Shown here piece by piece: positions 28,281 to 38,127 of a stretch of 64,000 bases of DNA. The position numbers and the translations under genes were made by a program. Numbering within the stretch: the stretch's first letter is position 1; every line of letters starts with the position of its first letter. Under the pieces are notes generated by a model that saw nothing but the letters and a program-made list of their open reading frames with translations, was not told where the DNA came from and ran no database searches. Origin of the DNA: Hyphobacterium sp. SN044 (GTDB taxonomy: Bacteria; Pseudomonadota; Alphaproteobacteria; Caulobacterales; Maricaulaceae). The stretch is from assembly GCF_021864465.1 (NCBI RefSeq), contig NZ_JAKKUV010000006.1, positions 124,001 through 188,000 on the forward strand, read 5' to 3'.

Positions 28281-29809
28281 TGCTCGCCCTCCTCGGTCCC
28301 GGTCGTTTCGCCGGCGGGCTCGATTGCCGATATGAGCCAGTCCTCGCCTGAGCGGGTCAGCATGAATTCGACGCGGTCCCCTTCGGCGATTCCATCGAGC
28401 GGCACCTCTCCGGTCGTCGTGAATGACATGCGCATCGCCGGCCAGGCCAGCGCCGCGATAGGCTCATGATTGACGGTGATCATGCCGTGTCCGGGCATGA
28501 CGTTCTCGACGCGTCCGACACCCATCACCATCGCGGGGGACGCTGATGGCGCATCGGTTCGGTCCTCGTTCGATGCCGGCTCCATGTCGATCGGTCCGGG
28601 CGGCATCATGCGCAGCATCGCGCCGCGGAGATTCGCTTCGGAATCCAGCAGGAATTGCCCAGAGACAACGATCATTTCGCCTTCCTCGAGTCCGGACAGG
28701 ATTTCCACCCGGCCCTGGGCCTCGCGTCCCGTTTCGACGGCGGCGGGAAAGAAGCGGTCGTCATCGGTCACCACAATGACGCGCTCGGACTCCGGGGTCA
28801 CGATTACGGCTTCGCGCGGTACGGTCAGGACGCCCGCGCGCGGCTGGACCGCGATCTCCGCTTCGACGAACCCACCCGGCCGCAAGTCGCCTCGCGGATT
28901 GGCGAGTCGGGTCCGGACCCGGACGGTGCGAGTCTGCGGATCGACGGTGGGATAGACGTACTCGACCTCACCTTCCCTTGCGCGCTTGCCCTGGCCGGTC
29001 GCACGGATGGTCACACGCTGTCCTGATTCCACGATGTCCGCTTGTCGTTCGAAGACGTTGAGCTGCACCCAGACCTCGGACAGGTCGGCGATGGTCATGA
29101 CCGGATCGCCAGGACGCACGAACTGGCCCTCACGGACGCTAATGTCCGTCACAACACCAGAGCGCGGCGACAGGATCGCAAGGCGGTTTCCGGCCTGTCC
29201 GCGAGCCGCGAGGGCATCGATCTGACCGGGCGACATGCCGAGCGCATCAAGGCGCGACCGGGATGCGGAAGCCAATGCCGAACGACCCGTGCGGACCGCC
29301 TGGAGGTACTCGCCCTGCGCCGTCGCGATCTGCGGCGAGTAGAAATGAAAGAGCACATCGCCCGCTTCGACCCGGTCGCCTGCCGCGGCGACGGGCAGCG
29401 ACTCGATCCAGCCTTCGGCCCGCACGCTGACCGAGGACGCAAGATCGTCCACGGCGGTGACATATCCCACCGCACGGACGGTTTCGCGGAAATCGGTTCG
29501 CTGCACCCTTGCGGTCCGGACGCCGATATTGTTGGCCGCCGCCGGATCGATGCGTAACCCGGCTTCGGTCGCCGCCTCGTCCTCGGCATAGACCGGGACG
29601 AGTTCCATCCCCATCGGCGACAGTCCAGGTTCGTCGCGCCGGTAAGTCGGGTCCATGGGAGCGACCCAGTAGAGGATTTCCGGATCGGAGGACGCAGTGC
29701 CTCCGGAGGACTCGCTGCTTGGTGTCCGCAGCATGCCGAACGCGATTATCGCTCCGGTCAGCACGATACCGACGGCGATCATTGCCCAATGGCTGTAAGA
29801 CAGTTTCAT
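28277..29809 (-). CDS. cusB: RND periplasmic adaptor with HMBD and CusF-like domains
   Basis: Membrane-fusion protein of 510 residues linking CusA to the outer-membrane channel. After an N-terminal membrane anchor, a heavy-metal-binding domain (about 46-73, YWVAPMDPTYRRDEPGLSPM) precedes the barrel-sandwich and beta-barrel adaptor region. The C-terminal about 85 residues form a CusF-like copper chaperone domain with H, W and two Met in VNHEPIAALAWPAMRMSF. In E. coli CusF is a separate protein; here it is fused. ATGA overlaps on both sides. Confidence 0.93.
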   Translation of the reverse strand: MKLSYSHWAMIAVGIVLTGAIIAFGMLRTPSSESSGGTASSDPEILYWVAPMDPTYRRDEPGLSPMGMELVPVYAEDEAATEAGLRIDPAAANNIGVRTARVQRTDFRETVRAVGYVTAVDDLASSVSVRAEGWIESLPVAAAGDRVEAGDVLFHFYSPQIATAQGEYLQAVRTGRSALASASRSRLDALGMSPGQIDALAARGQAGNRLAILSPRSGVVTDISVREGQFVRPGDPVMTIADLSEVWVQLNVFERQADIVESGQRVTIRATGQGKRAREGEVEYVYPTVDPQTRTVRVRTRLANPRGDLRPGGFVEAEIAVQPRAGVLTVPREAVIVTPESERVIVVTDDDRFFPAAVETGREAQGRVEILSGLEEGEMIVVSGQFLLDSEANLRGAMLRMMPPGPIDMEPASNEDRTDAPSASPAMVMGVGRVENVMPGHGMITVNHEPIAALAWPAMRMSFTTTGEVPLDGIAEGDRVEFMLTRSGEDWLISAIEPAGETTGTEEGEQ

Positions 29810-31038
29810 TGCACATCTCCCGCGAGAAACAGGATCCGCGCTGTGGCTGCGTTCCGGTCGGTCTCAAGCCGCTGCAACGCGAGCTCGGCATCAAGGAGGG
29901 CCAGTTCGGCCCGAACGAGCTCCGGGAAGTCCGCCACATCGTTCTGGTAGGCCACCAGCACCGCCTCGCGGGTGTCGCGGGCCGCAGGAAGAACAGCATC
30001 GCGCTGGTGCGTTTCCTGTTCGGTGAGGCGATCCAGCCGCGAGACCTCGATCACGAGCGAGCGGCGCATGTCCAGAAGCAAGGCCTGGCGCGCCAATTCA
30101 CCGGCGGCGACCTCGTCGTGGGCCGCCGCAACGCCCTCGTCCTGCCGCCGCCTTTCGAAAAGGGGCATTTCGACGCTGACGCCGATCGAGGCGACATCAG
30201 ATCGTCCTCCCCTCAGACCATACCCGGCTTCGACTGCCCACGCCGGCCGGTATTCCTGCAGCGCCAGGTCGACACGAACTTCGCGCTGGCGGATCGCCGC
30301 ATCGGCGATCGCCACAGCGGGATGGCGAGTTAGCCCGGATTCCAGCCGGTCGACCTCGGCGATGTGAGGCAGGCGTGGCGACTGCGGCGCGATCGGGCGC
30401 CGTGCTGCGCCCGGTCCGACATAGCGTTCGAGTTCGGCGAGTGCGGTTTCGCGATGACGCGCAATTTCGTGCAACCGGTTCTCCAGCACCAGCGATTCGA
30501 GTTCGGAACGGATAACGTCATGGCCGTTCTGCTGCCCAGCCGAATAGGCGGACAGGGCCACTCCGGTCAGTTCGGCAACGGTATCGATCCTCAGTCTCGT
30601 CAGGTGTTCGGCCCGGTCCCAATAGTGACTCTCAAGCCAGGCCAGCCGCACGTCCCTGACAATCTCGCGTTCGGCAAGGTCCTGCCGGGCCTCGTCCGCC
30701 GCGGCCTGGGCGAGCGCTTCCTGACTCGAGAGTCGCAGCGTATCCCCGCGCGGGAACATTTGCCGGACAGACAGCCGCAGCTGCGTCATCGGCTCGCCGT
30801 CAGGGTCGAGCGTGGCGAGCGGCAGACCGGTGATCGCGGCGCCCAGGGTCGGATCGGGAAACACGGTGGCCGCTGCGCCGCGGTGGCGCTGCGATTCGGC
30901 CATCGCGCCGAACTGCGCAGACGACGGATCGTCCTGGCTTTGAGCGATATGGACCGCCTCGGCCAGACCGAGTGGATCGGTGGCCGGAGGCGTCAGGCTG
31001 GCGCCGAGAACGGCCGCCAGCAGGAATGAAAATGGCAT
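29806..31038 (-). CDS. cusC: TolC-family outer-membrane efflux protein
   Basis: 410-residue outer-membrane channel of the Cus tripartite pump. An N-terminal signal sequence (MPFSFLLAAVLGASLTPP) precedes two repeated helical-barrel halves rich in LxxA/E heptads, typical of the CzcC/CusC branch. GGAGAG lies just ahead of the ATG. No lipobox Cys follows the signal, unlike E. coli CusC. First pump gene; 57 bp after the CopL-like gene. Confidence 0.88.
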   Translation of the reverse strand: MPFSFLLAAVLGASLTPPATDPLGLAEAVHIAQSQDDPSSAQFGAMAESQRHRGAAATVFPDPTLGAAITGLPLATLDPDGEPMTQLRLSVRQMFPRGDTLRLSSQEALAQAAADEARQDLAEREIVRDVRLAWLESHYWDRAEHLTRLRIDTVAELTGVALSAYSAGQQNGHDVIRSELESLVLENRLHEIARHRETALAELERYVGPGAARRPIAPQSPRLPHIAEVDRLESGLTRHPAVAIADAAIRQREVRVDLALQEYRPAWAVEAGYGLRGGRSDVASIGVSVEMPLFERRRQDEGVAAAHDEVAAGELARQALLLDMRRSLVIEVSRLDRLTEQETHQRDAVLPAARDTREAVLVAYQNDVADFPELVRAELALLDAELALQRLETDRNAATARILFLAGDVQ

Positions 31039-31094
31039 TTGGGTCTCTCCTCGGAGTCTGAATCAGGAATGCCGGCGCGGGACCGGAAGACCTT

Positions 31095-31505
31095 TCAGAT
31101 CCGGGGAGGACGTTTTGGAATTGTCAGAGAGATTGAAAATGGCCGCGTGTGAACTGGTCGGTCAGGCGCCGCGCTGTCGCTCCGGTTCCAAGTGAGGAAT
31201 GTCACGGCAGGAAGGGAAAAACCCGGTGCCACCGGTGCGGTGATGCAGTCTGCCATCTGACAAGTGTCGCAACACGCGTCAGCCTCGTCGCACAAAGCAG
31301 TCGGGTCAGTATTCGCGGACTCCATCTCGCCGCGCATTTCATCGTGACAGGGATCGGGTTCAACGGCACGCGCAATCGATGCCGCGCGAGGCGCCGCCGC
31401 AGCTGTATCCGCGAACATACCCGCCGGGGCCACGGCTAGGACAAGCATCGTGATCATCGAGATGACCAGACTTCTGGCGGAACAGCAAATCGACAAAGGC
31501 TTCAC
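31095..31505 (-). CDS. small Cys-rich exported protein, CopL-like
   Basis: 136 residues with an N-terminal hydrophobic signal (MITMLVLAVAPAGMFA), a central acidic cluster of metal-ligand residues (DPCHDEMRGEM, CDEADACCDTCQMADC) and a short tail ending KRPPRI. This layout, together with its position at the head of a copper operon, resembles CopL-type metal-binding proteins of cop operons. The start is GTG with GAGGAAA just ahead. The metal-binding role is inferred; without a search the family call is tentative. Confidence 0.55.
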   Translation of the reverse strand: MKPLSICCSARSLVISMITMLVLAVAPAGMFADTAAAAPRAASIARAVEPDPCHDEMRGEMESANTDPTALCDEADACCDTCQMADCITAPVAPGFSLPAVTFLTWNRSDSAAPDRPVHTRPFSISLTIPKRPPRI

Positions 31506-31590
31506 GTTTCCTCAAGCATCATCAAACGCTACCATAGCAACATCTGGACGCCAACGCGTCACGCCGCCGCACACCCTTGCTCTACCCCTG

Positions 31591-31606
31591 CAAACGGGAT
31601 CGTTTG
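31591..31606. promoter_or_regulatory. inverted repeat upstream of the copper operon
   Basis: CAAACGGGATCGTTTG is a perfect 6-4-6 dyad lying 86 bp upstream of the CopL-like start. It differs from the CueR dyad at 24705, so if it is an operator it belongs to another regulator. The 360-bp stretch 31506-31864 otherwise holds only one small doubtful ORF. Confidence 0.35.
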
Positions 31607-31624
31607 AAGCTGGAGTTTTCCGCT

Positions 31625-31828
31625 ATGTTTCCCTGGGCTGGGAGAGGAGCGGAAGCGGAGGACGCGGTTCTCGATCCGACGGATCACATAGTGGAAATTA
31701 TGCGCCTTTCGCATGGGTTGATTGACGGCGAGCGCCCTCCCTCGAGAAAACAGTTCCGTGACGGACCTGAGAAAGTTCTCCGAGCGTTCACGTCAGCGCC
31801 AATTGTAAAAATCCGCATCTATAGATAG
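31625..31828 (+). CDS. small hypothetical protein (doubtful)
   Basis: 67 codons from an ATG with GGAG 9 bases upstream. The product begins MFPWAGRGAEAEDAVLDPTD and ends in a basic tail KIRIYR; no known domain is recognised. It sits in the gap between the copper operon and the 2011-residue helicase. Reading-frame length is not significant alone, and it may be a remnant at the island edge. Confidence 0.25.
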   Translation: MFPWAGRGAEAEDAVLDPTDHIVEIMRLSHGLIDGERPPSRKQFRDGPEKVLRAFTSAPIVKIRIYR

Positions 31829-31864
31829 CGTTTTGGAAATTATCACCAAAGCTGGCGCTCGATC

Positions 31865-34800
31865 ATGGATTCTGAAGATCAACTTCACACCGACCAGGAA
31901 GTCCGGAAAAAGATTGAGATTCAGGCCTCCGTCACGCCAAAGATCACATTTGCAACGCACCAAAACGACGTACCGTTGATCGCCGATCTGGTGATCGCGA
32001 ATCCGACGGACGAAACTCTTGAAGACCTGATCCTGGAGTTGATGACTGAGCCGGAGATCGTCTTGCCGCGACGCTGGACCATCGACCGGCTGAGTGCGGG
32101 CAGCGACCTGCGCATCAAGGACAGGCAGGTCCCCCTGCCCGGTGCCAAGCTCGCCGAGTTGACCGAGCGATTGCGTGGCGAGGCCGTTCTGCGGCTGACG
32201 AATGGCGACACGCTGATCGACGAGAAACGGTTTCCCTTGGAAGCGCTGGCCCGAAACGAATGGGGCGGTGCCAATACGATGCCCGAGTTGCTGGCCGCAT
32301 TCGTGGCGCCCAACGACCCCGCGATCGAAGCTGTGATCAAGGGGGCTAGTGACGTCCTGAGCAGGGCCGGCAAGAACCCAGCAATCGATGGTTACCAGTC
32401 GCGCAAGCGTACGAGGGTTTACGAGATCGCCTCGGCAATCTGGTCGGCCGTGGCGGCCAAACAGCTGACTTATTGCGAGCCGCCTGCAAGCTTCGAACGC
32501 CAGGGCCAGAAGGTCCGCACGCCCAGCCATGTTTGGGACAGCGGACTGGCCACCTGTCTCGACACCACCGTGCTCTTCGCGGCGGCTTTGGAGCAGGCAG
32601 GCCTCAATGCGCTCATTGCGTTCACCGAAGGCCATGCACTGTGCGGCGTCTTTCTGCAGCCGCAGACACTGCTCGCCGTGACCTCGGACGAGGCGGCAGA
32701 TCTGCGCCGCCGAATGGATCTCGACGAGCTTGTTCTTTTCGAAACCACGCTGGTGACCGGTGCACCTCCTGCGCGGTTCAAGCAGGCGATCGATGCAGGA
32801 AAGCGCAGGGTCGCCGAAGCGGTGGAGGACGAGTTCGTCTATGCCCTCGACATCAAACGCGCCCGCGCTCAGCAGATCACGCCGCTTGCTTCTCTGGCAG
32901 CCGCAACAAACGCCAGTGCGAGTGATCCGGTCGAGATCAGTGTGGGCCTCGATACTGCCCCCGACCTTCCCGTCTTCGATCTCGGAGTCGACGATGCGCC
33001 GCCACCTGATACGCCTCAAACGCGTCTTGAACAGTGGAAGCGCAGCCTACTTGATCTGACCAAACGCAATCGGCTCTTGAACCTGACGCCGTCCCGGACC
33101 GCGATCCGGATCGAGTGCCCGGATCCTGGCCGCCTTGAAGACAAGCTCGCGGACGATGAAACAATCAAGGTCATTCCACGGATGTCGCTCGGCGAAGGTC
33201 GGGACGAAGCGATGCATGTCGCGCGCACCGGCGATGATCTGCGCAGAAAATTCGCGGAAGATGCTCTGGAGCGGAACGAGATCGTCGCCGATCTCGAAGC
33301 GAAGGATCTCGAAGCCGGCCTCGTTCAGCTCTACCGAAAAGCCAAGAGCGACATTCAGGAGGGCGGTGCGAACACGCTCTATCTTGCGCTCGGCTTCCTC
33401 CGCTGGAAGCAGTCTCCCGACGAGACGCGCAGCTATCGCGCACCGTTGCTTCTGAAACCGGTGAAACTCGAACGCCGCAGCGTTGCGTCGGGGGTGAAGC
33501 TGCGAACGCATGAGGACGAACCCGTCTTCAACATGACGCTCCTGGAACTCTTGCGTCAGGAGTTTGATCTACGGATTCCCGAACTCGAAGGCGAGTTACC
33601 GACCGACGAGAGCGGCGTCGACGTACCGCGCATCTGGAATGCGATGCGCCGGGCTGTGCGTGACATGGCGGGTTTTGAGGTCACTGAAGAAGTGGTGCTC
33701 TCCACCTTCTCTTTCGCGAAGTACCTGATGTGGAAGGATCTCGACGAGCGTACCGACCAGCTCAAGCAGAGCTCTCTGGTCAACCACCTTATCGAACATC
33801 CCAGAGAGCCCTATGACGCCTCTGCGAGCGTGCTGCGCACCGATGAGCTGGACGACCAAATCGATCCGGTCGAGCTGTTCATGCCGTTGCCCGCCGATAG
33901 TTCGCAGATAGCCGCGGTTTACGCTTCGGCGCAAGGCGGCGATTTCGTGCTGGAAGGCCCACCGGGCACGGGTAAGTCGCAGACGATCGCCAACATCATT
34001 GCCCATAATCTGGCGCTCGGGCGCCGGGTACTGTTTGTCTCGGAAAAGATGGCAGCTCTCGAAGTCGTCTATGAGCGCCTAAAAAATGCCGACCTTGGGG
34101 ATTTTTGCCTCGAGCTTCACTCGAACAAAGCCAACAAGCGTGAAGTTATCGATCAGCTTGGAAAGGCATGGACCAACCGCACGACGCGCACCGCTGGCGA
34201 ATGGGCCGAACATGCCCGGCAGGTGAAAGCTCTGCGCGACGATCTCAACGGGCTTGTGAGAGCGCTACACACTCCGGGCCCCTCGGGCATCACTCCTCGT
34301 GCCGCGATCGCTCGTGCGGTCGCCTGGAGCGATTCCCACCGCATGCGCCTCGACTGGCAAGGCGATCTGGACGACGATCCGGTTCGGTCAAAGGAACAAT
34401 GGACCGGACTCCTCGACCTCGCTGACCGGCTATCAAGTGCGTTCGAGGCAGTTTCAGCCGCAGACCAGGACGTCCTGTCGCTGATCGGCGCTGACGACTG
34501 GTCGCTCGCCTGGCAAGGGGAGATCGGCTCTAGCGCGGGACGCTTGGCCGAATGTGCAGATGCGCTTGAAACAGCTCTCCACGATTTCGAAGACGAGCTC
34601 GGCCTTGCCCCAGCTGATGCCACCTTGGCGCGCGCGGGCGCGTTGGCAGAGCTGGCGCGTGTTCTGGCCGCCGCTAGCGATTATGACTTGGGGTTCGCCC
34701 TGACTCCGGAGGCTCGCACGCATTTCGATGCTGCCGAGCGCGGGATCGAGGCTTTGAAAGCCTATCGGCTGAAAAAGAGCGAGCTCAGCACCCCGTATAC

Positions 34801-37800
34801 CGACGATGTTGTGCGCGGTGCGCCGGTCGCTGAGTGGGCGGCGGCATGGACCAAGGCGAAAGCAAGCCCTCCGTTGATCGGGCCACTGCAAGCCTGGTTG
34901 CTCAAAGGCGCCGTGGCCAAACAGTCGGGGCTCTCAAAGCGACCTGATCTCGCAATAGACCTTCCCGCGCTCGAAGCAATGCAGGCGCATCTTGCTCAGC
35001 TCAGTAAGGTCGGCGCGGATCTGCCCTCCAGCTTTGATTGGAAGGGGCTGGATCAAGACGTCGAGGCCGCGCATGCCAAGCTCGCCGCAGGACGAATGTT
35101 GAACGCAGCACTACTTGCCTTGTCATCCAGCGCCGAGGGCCTTGCGGAGGTCCGGCAAGCGCTGAGGCTGCGACTGGTAGACGGCCGGGAGTTACTCGCC
35201 GAAGGCGCGCCGTTGCGTCGATGCGGTGAAGCTCTGCTTGCGGCTCTGAACAGGTTTACAGAGACCAGCGGAGCTTTCGTATCCAAAGCTGAGTCCGGTG
35301 ACTTCAACGAAGAACGCACACTGGCCGGACTCGCCGAGCAGTGCCGCGCCATTGTAGCTCTTCAACCTAAATTGCAGCGCTGGGCACTGCTCAACAGAGC
35401 GAAACGCGAAGCACGCGAGCACCGGATCGGCGTTCTTGTCGAGGCGATCGAAACCGGAGTGATCGCGCATTCCGAAGCGCGGGAAGCGTTGCGGACGGCC
35501 TACTATCTATGGCTTGCCGAGCGCTTCATTGACGCGCGTGACCCTCTGAAACGCTTTTCGGCTCCCGACCACGAACGAAAGATCGCACGGTTCAGAAAGC
35601 TTGATCAGGAACTTTCCGATATGGCCGCGGGCTATATCCGTGCACGCCTGAGCGGAGAGATCCCATCTCCGGACGATGTGAAACGCGACTCCGGCTACGG
35701 CGTTCTGCGCCATCAGATGCAGCTTCAGCGCCCGAGAATTGCCGTACGCGAACTGATTTCGAAAATGGGAGATGCGGTAAGCCAGCTTACTCCTTGCCTC
35801 ATGATGAGCCCGCTCTCGGTCTCCCAGTTTCTATCGGCAGGCGACCAGATGTTCGATCTGGTGGTCTTTGATGAAGCCTCCCAAATCACCGTTCCGGACG
35901 CGATCGGTGCCATTGCCCGGGGCCGCAATGCCATCGTCGTCGGTGATCCCAAACAGATGCCTCCGACCAATTTCTTCAACAAATCGGCCAATGGCGGTGA
36001 TGCCGACGGGGACGGCGCCGACGGAGACTCCGAGGACCTGGAAAGCATTCTGGACGAAGCGCTGGCTGCCAGCGTCAAGCATCATCGCCTCACGGGACAT
36101 TATCGCAGCCGGCACGAAAGCCTGATCGCCTTCTCGAACCACCGGTATTACGAGGGCGATCTCGTCACCTATCCTTCCTGCGAGACACGGCAGTCCGCTG
36201 TCAGTTTCAGGCAGGTCGACGGGCTTTACATGAAGGGCAAGACCCGTACGAACCCGCCCGAAGCAAAGGCGGTCGTTGCCGAGATCGTGCGTCGTCTGCG
36301 TGACCCAGTGCTCTCGGAACTCTCCCTCGGCGTCGTCGCCATGAACGCCGAACAGCAGCGCCTCATTGAAAATCTTCTCGACGACGAGCGCCGCAAGGAT
36401 CCTTCACTTGAAGCCCACTTCGGCGACATGGCGCGCGAACCGGTGTTTGTGAAGAACCTTGAGACGGTACAGGGGGACGCCCGTGACGTCATACTCATCA
36501 CGATCGGCTACGGACCTGATACGCCCGGCGCAAAAACAATGTCGATGAATTTCGGTCCGCTGAACAAGGAAGGCGGTGAGCGAAGGCTCAATGTCGCGAT
36601 TACGCGCGCCACGACCGAAGTCGTCATCTTCGCCAGCTTCAGCCCCGAGATGATCGATCTGACCCGGACCTCCGCCAGGGCATTGCGCGATCTCCGTCAC
36701 TATCTCGAGTTCGCTGAGCGGGGACCGGCCGCGCTTGGAGAGGTGGTCGCCTCGATCGGTGGGCTCGACGATTACGATTCCGATTTCGAGCGCCGTGTTG
36801 CCGAGCGTTTGCGCTCGCGCGGTTGGGATGTCCGCACCCAGATCGGAGTGTCGAAGTTCCGCGTCGATCTTGGTGTCGTTCACCCCGACCGTCCGGGCGT
36901 TTTCCTCGCCGGGATCGAATGCGACGGTGCGACCTATCACAGCTCACCGACCGCGCGGGACCGAGACCGGGTACGTCAGGCCATTCTAGAAAGCCTCGGT
37001 TGGTCGCTTGTGCGAATCTGGTCGACGGATTTCTTCATCGATCCCGAGGGCACGCTTGAGACCGTCTGCGAACGTCTTGATGCGATCCTGGACGCCGACC
37101 GCGAAGCTCAAAGCGAACGGACGGCAGATTCCGCAACAATGTCTGAGAACGCCGAGGCGAACGCCCGCCCTACTACGGGCGAAGTGACCGCTGGAGCGAA
37201 AGAACCATCGGTCAGCGACTCAGACAGCTTCACAACACACAAGCCAGAAAGCGCCCCTGAAACCAACTTGGAGGCTAACGAAGACTTTGCCGGATCCGGC
37301 GACGATTCTATCACGGAACCGCAAACTGCGCGCGTTGCCGCTGGCGATGCGTCGAGCCAGCCTGACTTGATGACACTGCCGCCTGCCGAGACAGCATCGG
37401 CAGACATACCCACCGATCCGGCGCGCTTCTACGAGCCAGGCTATCGAATGACCTTGCGTCGCTTCGCGGCGGCCCTCATCGATGAGGCGGGGCCGATCAC
37501 CTTCAAGCATCTGAGTGAGATTGTCGCTCGCCGGCACGGCTTCCAGCGCACGGGTAGCCAGATCAAATCTCAACTCTGGGACTCGGTAAAGAACGCTAGA
37601 GTGCATACCAAGGAGACCGACGGCCAAACCCTCTTCTGGCCGGAAGGCGCCGAGCCCGCAGACATCATCGCATTCCGGGGCTTGGCGCCGGGCGGCCACG
37701 AGCGAAGCTGGCGTGACATACCGAATGTCGAAATGCTGGGCCTCGCCGCGAAGGCGGTAACGAAAGTTGGAGACCCGGTGGAGACCATGGCCGCTGATCT

Positions 37801-37900
37801 TGGACTGAAACGGATCGCCGCGGGCACGCGCGAGCAATTGGAAACTGCCATCGCGGAGGTCAGACGCCGGGCTCTTTTAGAGCCTGACTCCCGAACCTAG
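31865..37900 (+). CDS. giant DUF4011-type SF1 helicase with Vsr/DUF559-like nuclease and DUF3320
   Basis: 2011 residues. Order: beta-rich N-terminal part; transglutaminase-like segment with C231 and H257 (TCLDTTVLF, EGHALCGV); DUF4011-like region starting TRLEQWKRSLLDLTKRNRLL near residue 390; split SF1 helicase with Walker A at 698-705 (GPPGTGKS), DEAS at 1336-1339, VVGDPKQMPPTNFF and RRLNVAITRATTEVV; Vsr/DUF559-like nuclease about 1635-1740 (FRVDLGVVHP, ECDGATYH); low-complexity acidic linker; DUF3320 about 1850-1905. Proteins of this architecture occur in defence islands and, from memory, have been reported as antiphage. No clear ribosome site at the ATG. Likely acts on foreign DNA in the cytoplasm. 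Confidence 0.85.
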   Translation: MDSEDQLHTDQEVRKKIEIQASVTPKITFATHQNDVPLIADLVIANPTDETLEDLILELMTEPEIVLPRRWTIDRLSAGSDLRIKDRQVPLPGAKLAELTERLRGEAVLRLTNGDTLIDEKRFPLEALARNEWGGANTMPELLAAFVAPNDPAIEAVIKGASDVLSRAGKNPAIDGYQSRKRTRVYEIASAIWSAVAAKQLTYCEPPASFERQGQKVRTPSHVWDSGLATCLDTTVLFAAALEQAGLNALIAFTEGHALCGVFLQPQTLLAVTSDEAADLRRRMDLDELVLFETTLVTGAPPARFKQAIDAGKRRVAEAVEDEFVYALDIKRARAQQITPLASLAAATNASASDPVEISVGLDTAPDLPVFDLGVDDAPPPDTPQTRLEQWKRSLLDLTKRNRLLNLTPSRTAIRIECPDPGRLEDKLADDETIKVIPRMSLGEGRDEAMHVARTGDDLRRKFAEDALERNEIVADLEAKDLEAGLVQLYRKAKSDIQEGGANTLYLALGFLRWKQSPDETRSYRAPLLLKPVKLERRSVASGVKLRTHEDEPVFNMTLLELLRQEFDLRIPELEGELPTDESGVDVPRIWNAMRRAVRDMAGFEVTEEVVLSTFSFAKYLMWKDLDERTDQLKQSSLVNHLIEHPREPYDASASVLRTDELDDQIDPVELFMPLPADSSQIAAVYASAQGGDFVLEGPPGTGKSQTIANIIAHNLALGRRVLFVSEKMAALEVVYERLKNADLGDFCLELHSNKANKREVIDQLGKAWTNRTTRTAGEWAEHARQVKALRDDLNGLVRALHTPGPSGITPRAAIARAVAWSDSHRMRLDWQGDLDDDPVRSKEQWTGLLDLADRLSSAFEAVSAADQDVLSLIGADDWSLAWQGEIGSSAGRLAECADALETALHDFEDELGLAPADATLARAGALAELARVLAAASDYDLGFALTPEARTHFDAAERGIEALKAYRLKKSELSTPYTDDVVRGAPVAEWAAAWTKAKASPPLIGPLQAWLLKGAVAKQSGLSKRPDLAIDLPALEAMQAHLAQLSKVGADLPSSFDWKGLDQDVEAAHAKLAAGRMLNAALLALSSSAEGLAEVRQALRLRLVDGRELLAEGAPLRRCGEALLAALNRFTETSGAFVSKAESGDFNEERTLAGLAEQCRAIVALQPKLQRWALLNRAKREAREHRIGVLVEAIETGVIAHSEAREALRTAYYLWLAERFIDARDPLKRFSAPDHERKIARFRKLDQELSDMAAGYIRARLSGEIPSPDDVKRDSGYGVLRHQMQLQRPRIAVRELISKMGDAVSQLTPCLMMSPLSVSQFLSAGDQMFDLVVFDEASQITVPDAIGAIARGRNAIVVGDPKQMPPTNFFNKSANGGDADGDGADGDSEDLESILDEALAASVKHHRLTGHYRSRHESLIAFSNHRYYEGDLVTYPSCETRQSAVSFRQVDGLYMKGKTRTNPPEAKAVVAEIVRRLRDPVLSELSLGVVAMNAEQQRLIENLLDDERRKDPSLEAHFGDMAREPVFVKNLETVQGDARDVILITIGYGPDTPGAKTMSMNFGPLNKEGGERRLNVAITRATTEVVIFASFSPEMIDLTRTSARALRDLRHYLEFAERGPAALGEVVASIGGLDDYDSDFERRVAERLRSRGWDVRTQIGVSKFRVDLGVVHPDRPGVFLAGIECDGATYHSSPTARDRDRVRQAILESLGWSLVRIWSTDFFIDPEGTLETVCERLDAILDADREAQSERTADSATMSENAEANARPTTGEVTAGAKEPSVSDSDSFTTHKPESAPETNLEANEDFAGSGDDSITEPQTARVAAGDASSQPDLMTLPPAETASADIPTDPARFYEPGYRMTLRRFAAALIDEAGPITFKHLSEIVARRHGFQRTGSQIKSQLWDSVKNARVHTKETDGQTLFWPEGAEPADIIAFRGLAPGGHERSWRDIPNVEMLGLAAKAVTKVGDPVETMAADLGLKRIAAGTREQLETAIAEVRRRALLEPDSRT

Positions 37901-38127
37901 TTGGTATTAGGAGAACTTCACCGGACTGGGCAAATCTCGTTTGGGCGGGGTGTATTAATCTAATTGCCCCTAAGCCAGACACCATGTGCAAGACTGAAGA
38001 ATAAGGCTGTCCATACATCGTTAATAGTTGGGTGAATGAGCCGAATGTCCGCACCGAGATTCGACTTCTGGTAGACCGAACGCCTTGAAGGCCGTTAGAT
38101 TTCTCTCGGGTCAGACGGGGAAGGCGA

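Noticed and set aside
31629-31635. isolated TTCCCTG copy at the left of the island as a matching att end
   Set aside because: A single heptamer is expected by chance several times in 64 kb and lacks the flanking array.
31793-33019. 408-codon frame opposite the helicase N-terminus
   Set aside because: It is antisense to conserved transglutaminase-like and DUF4011 coding sequence and shows no domain.
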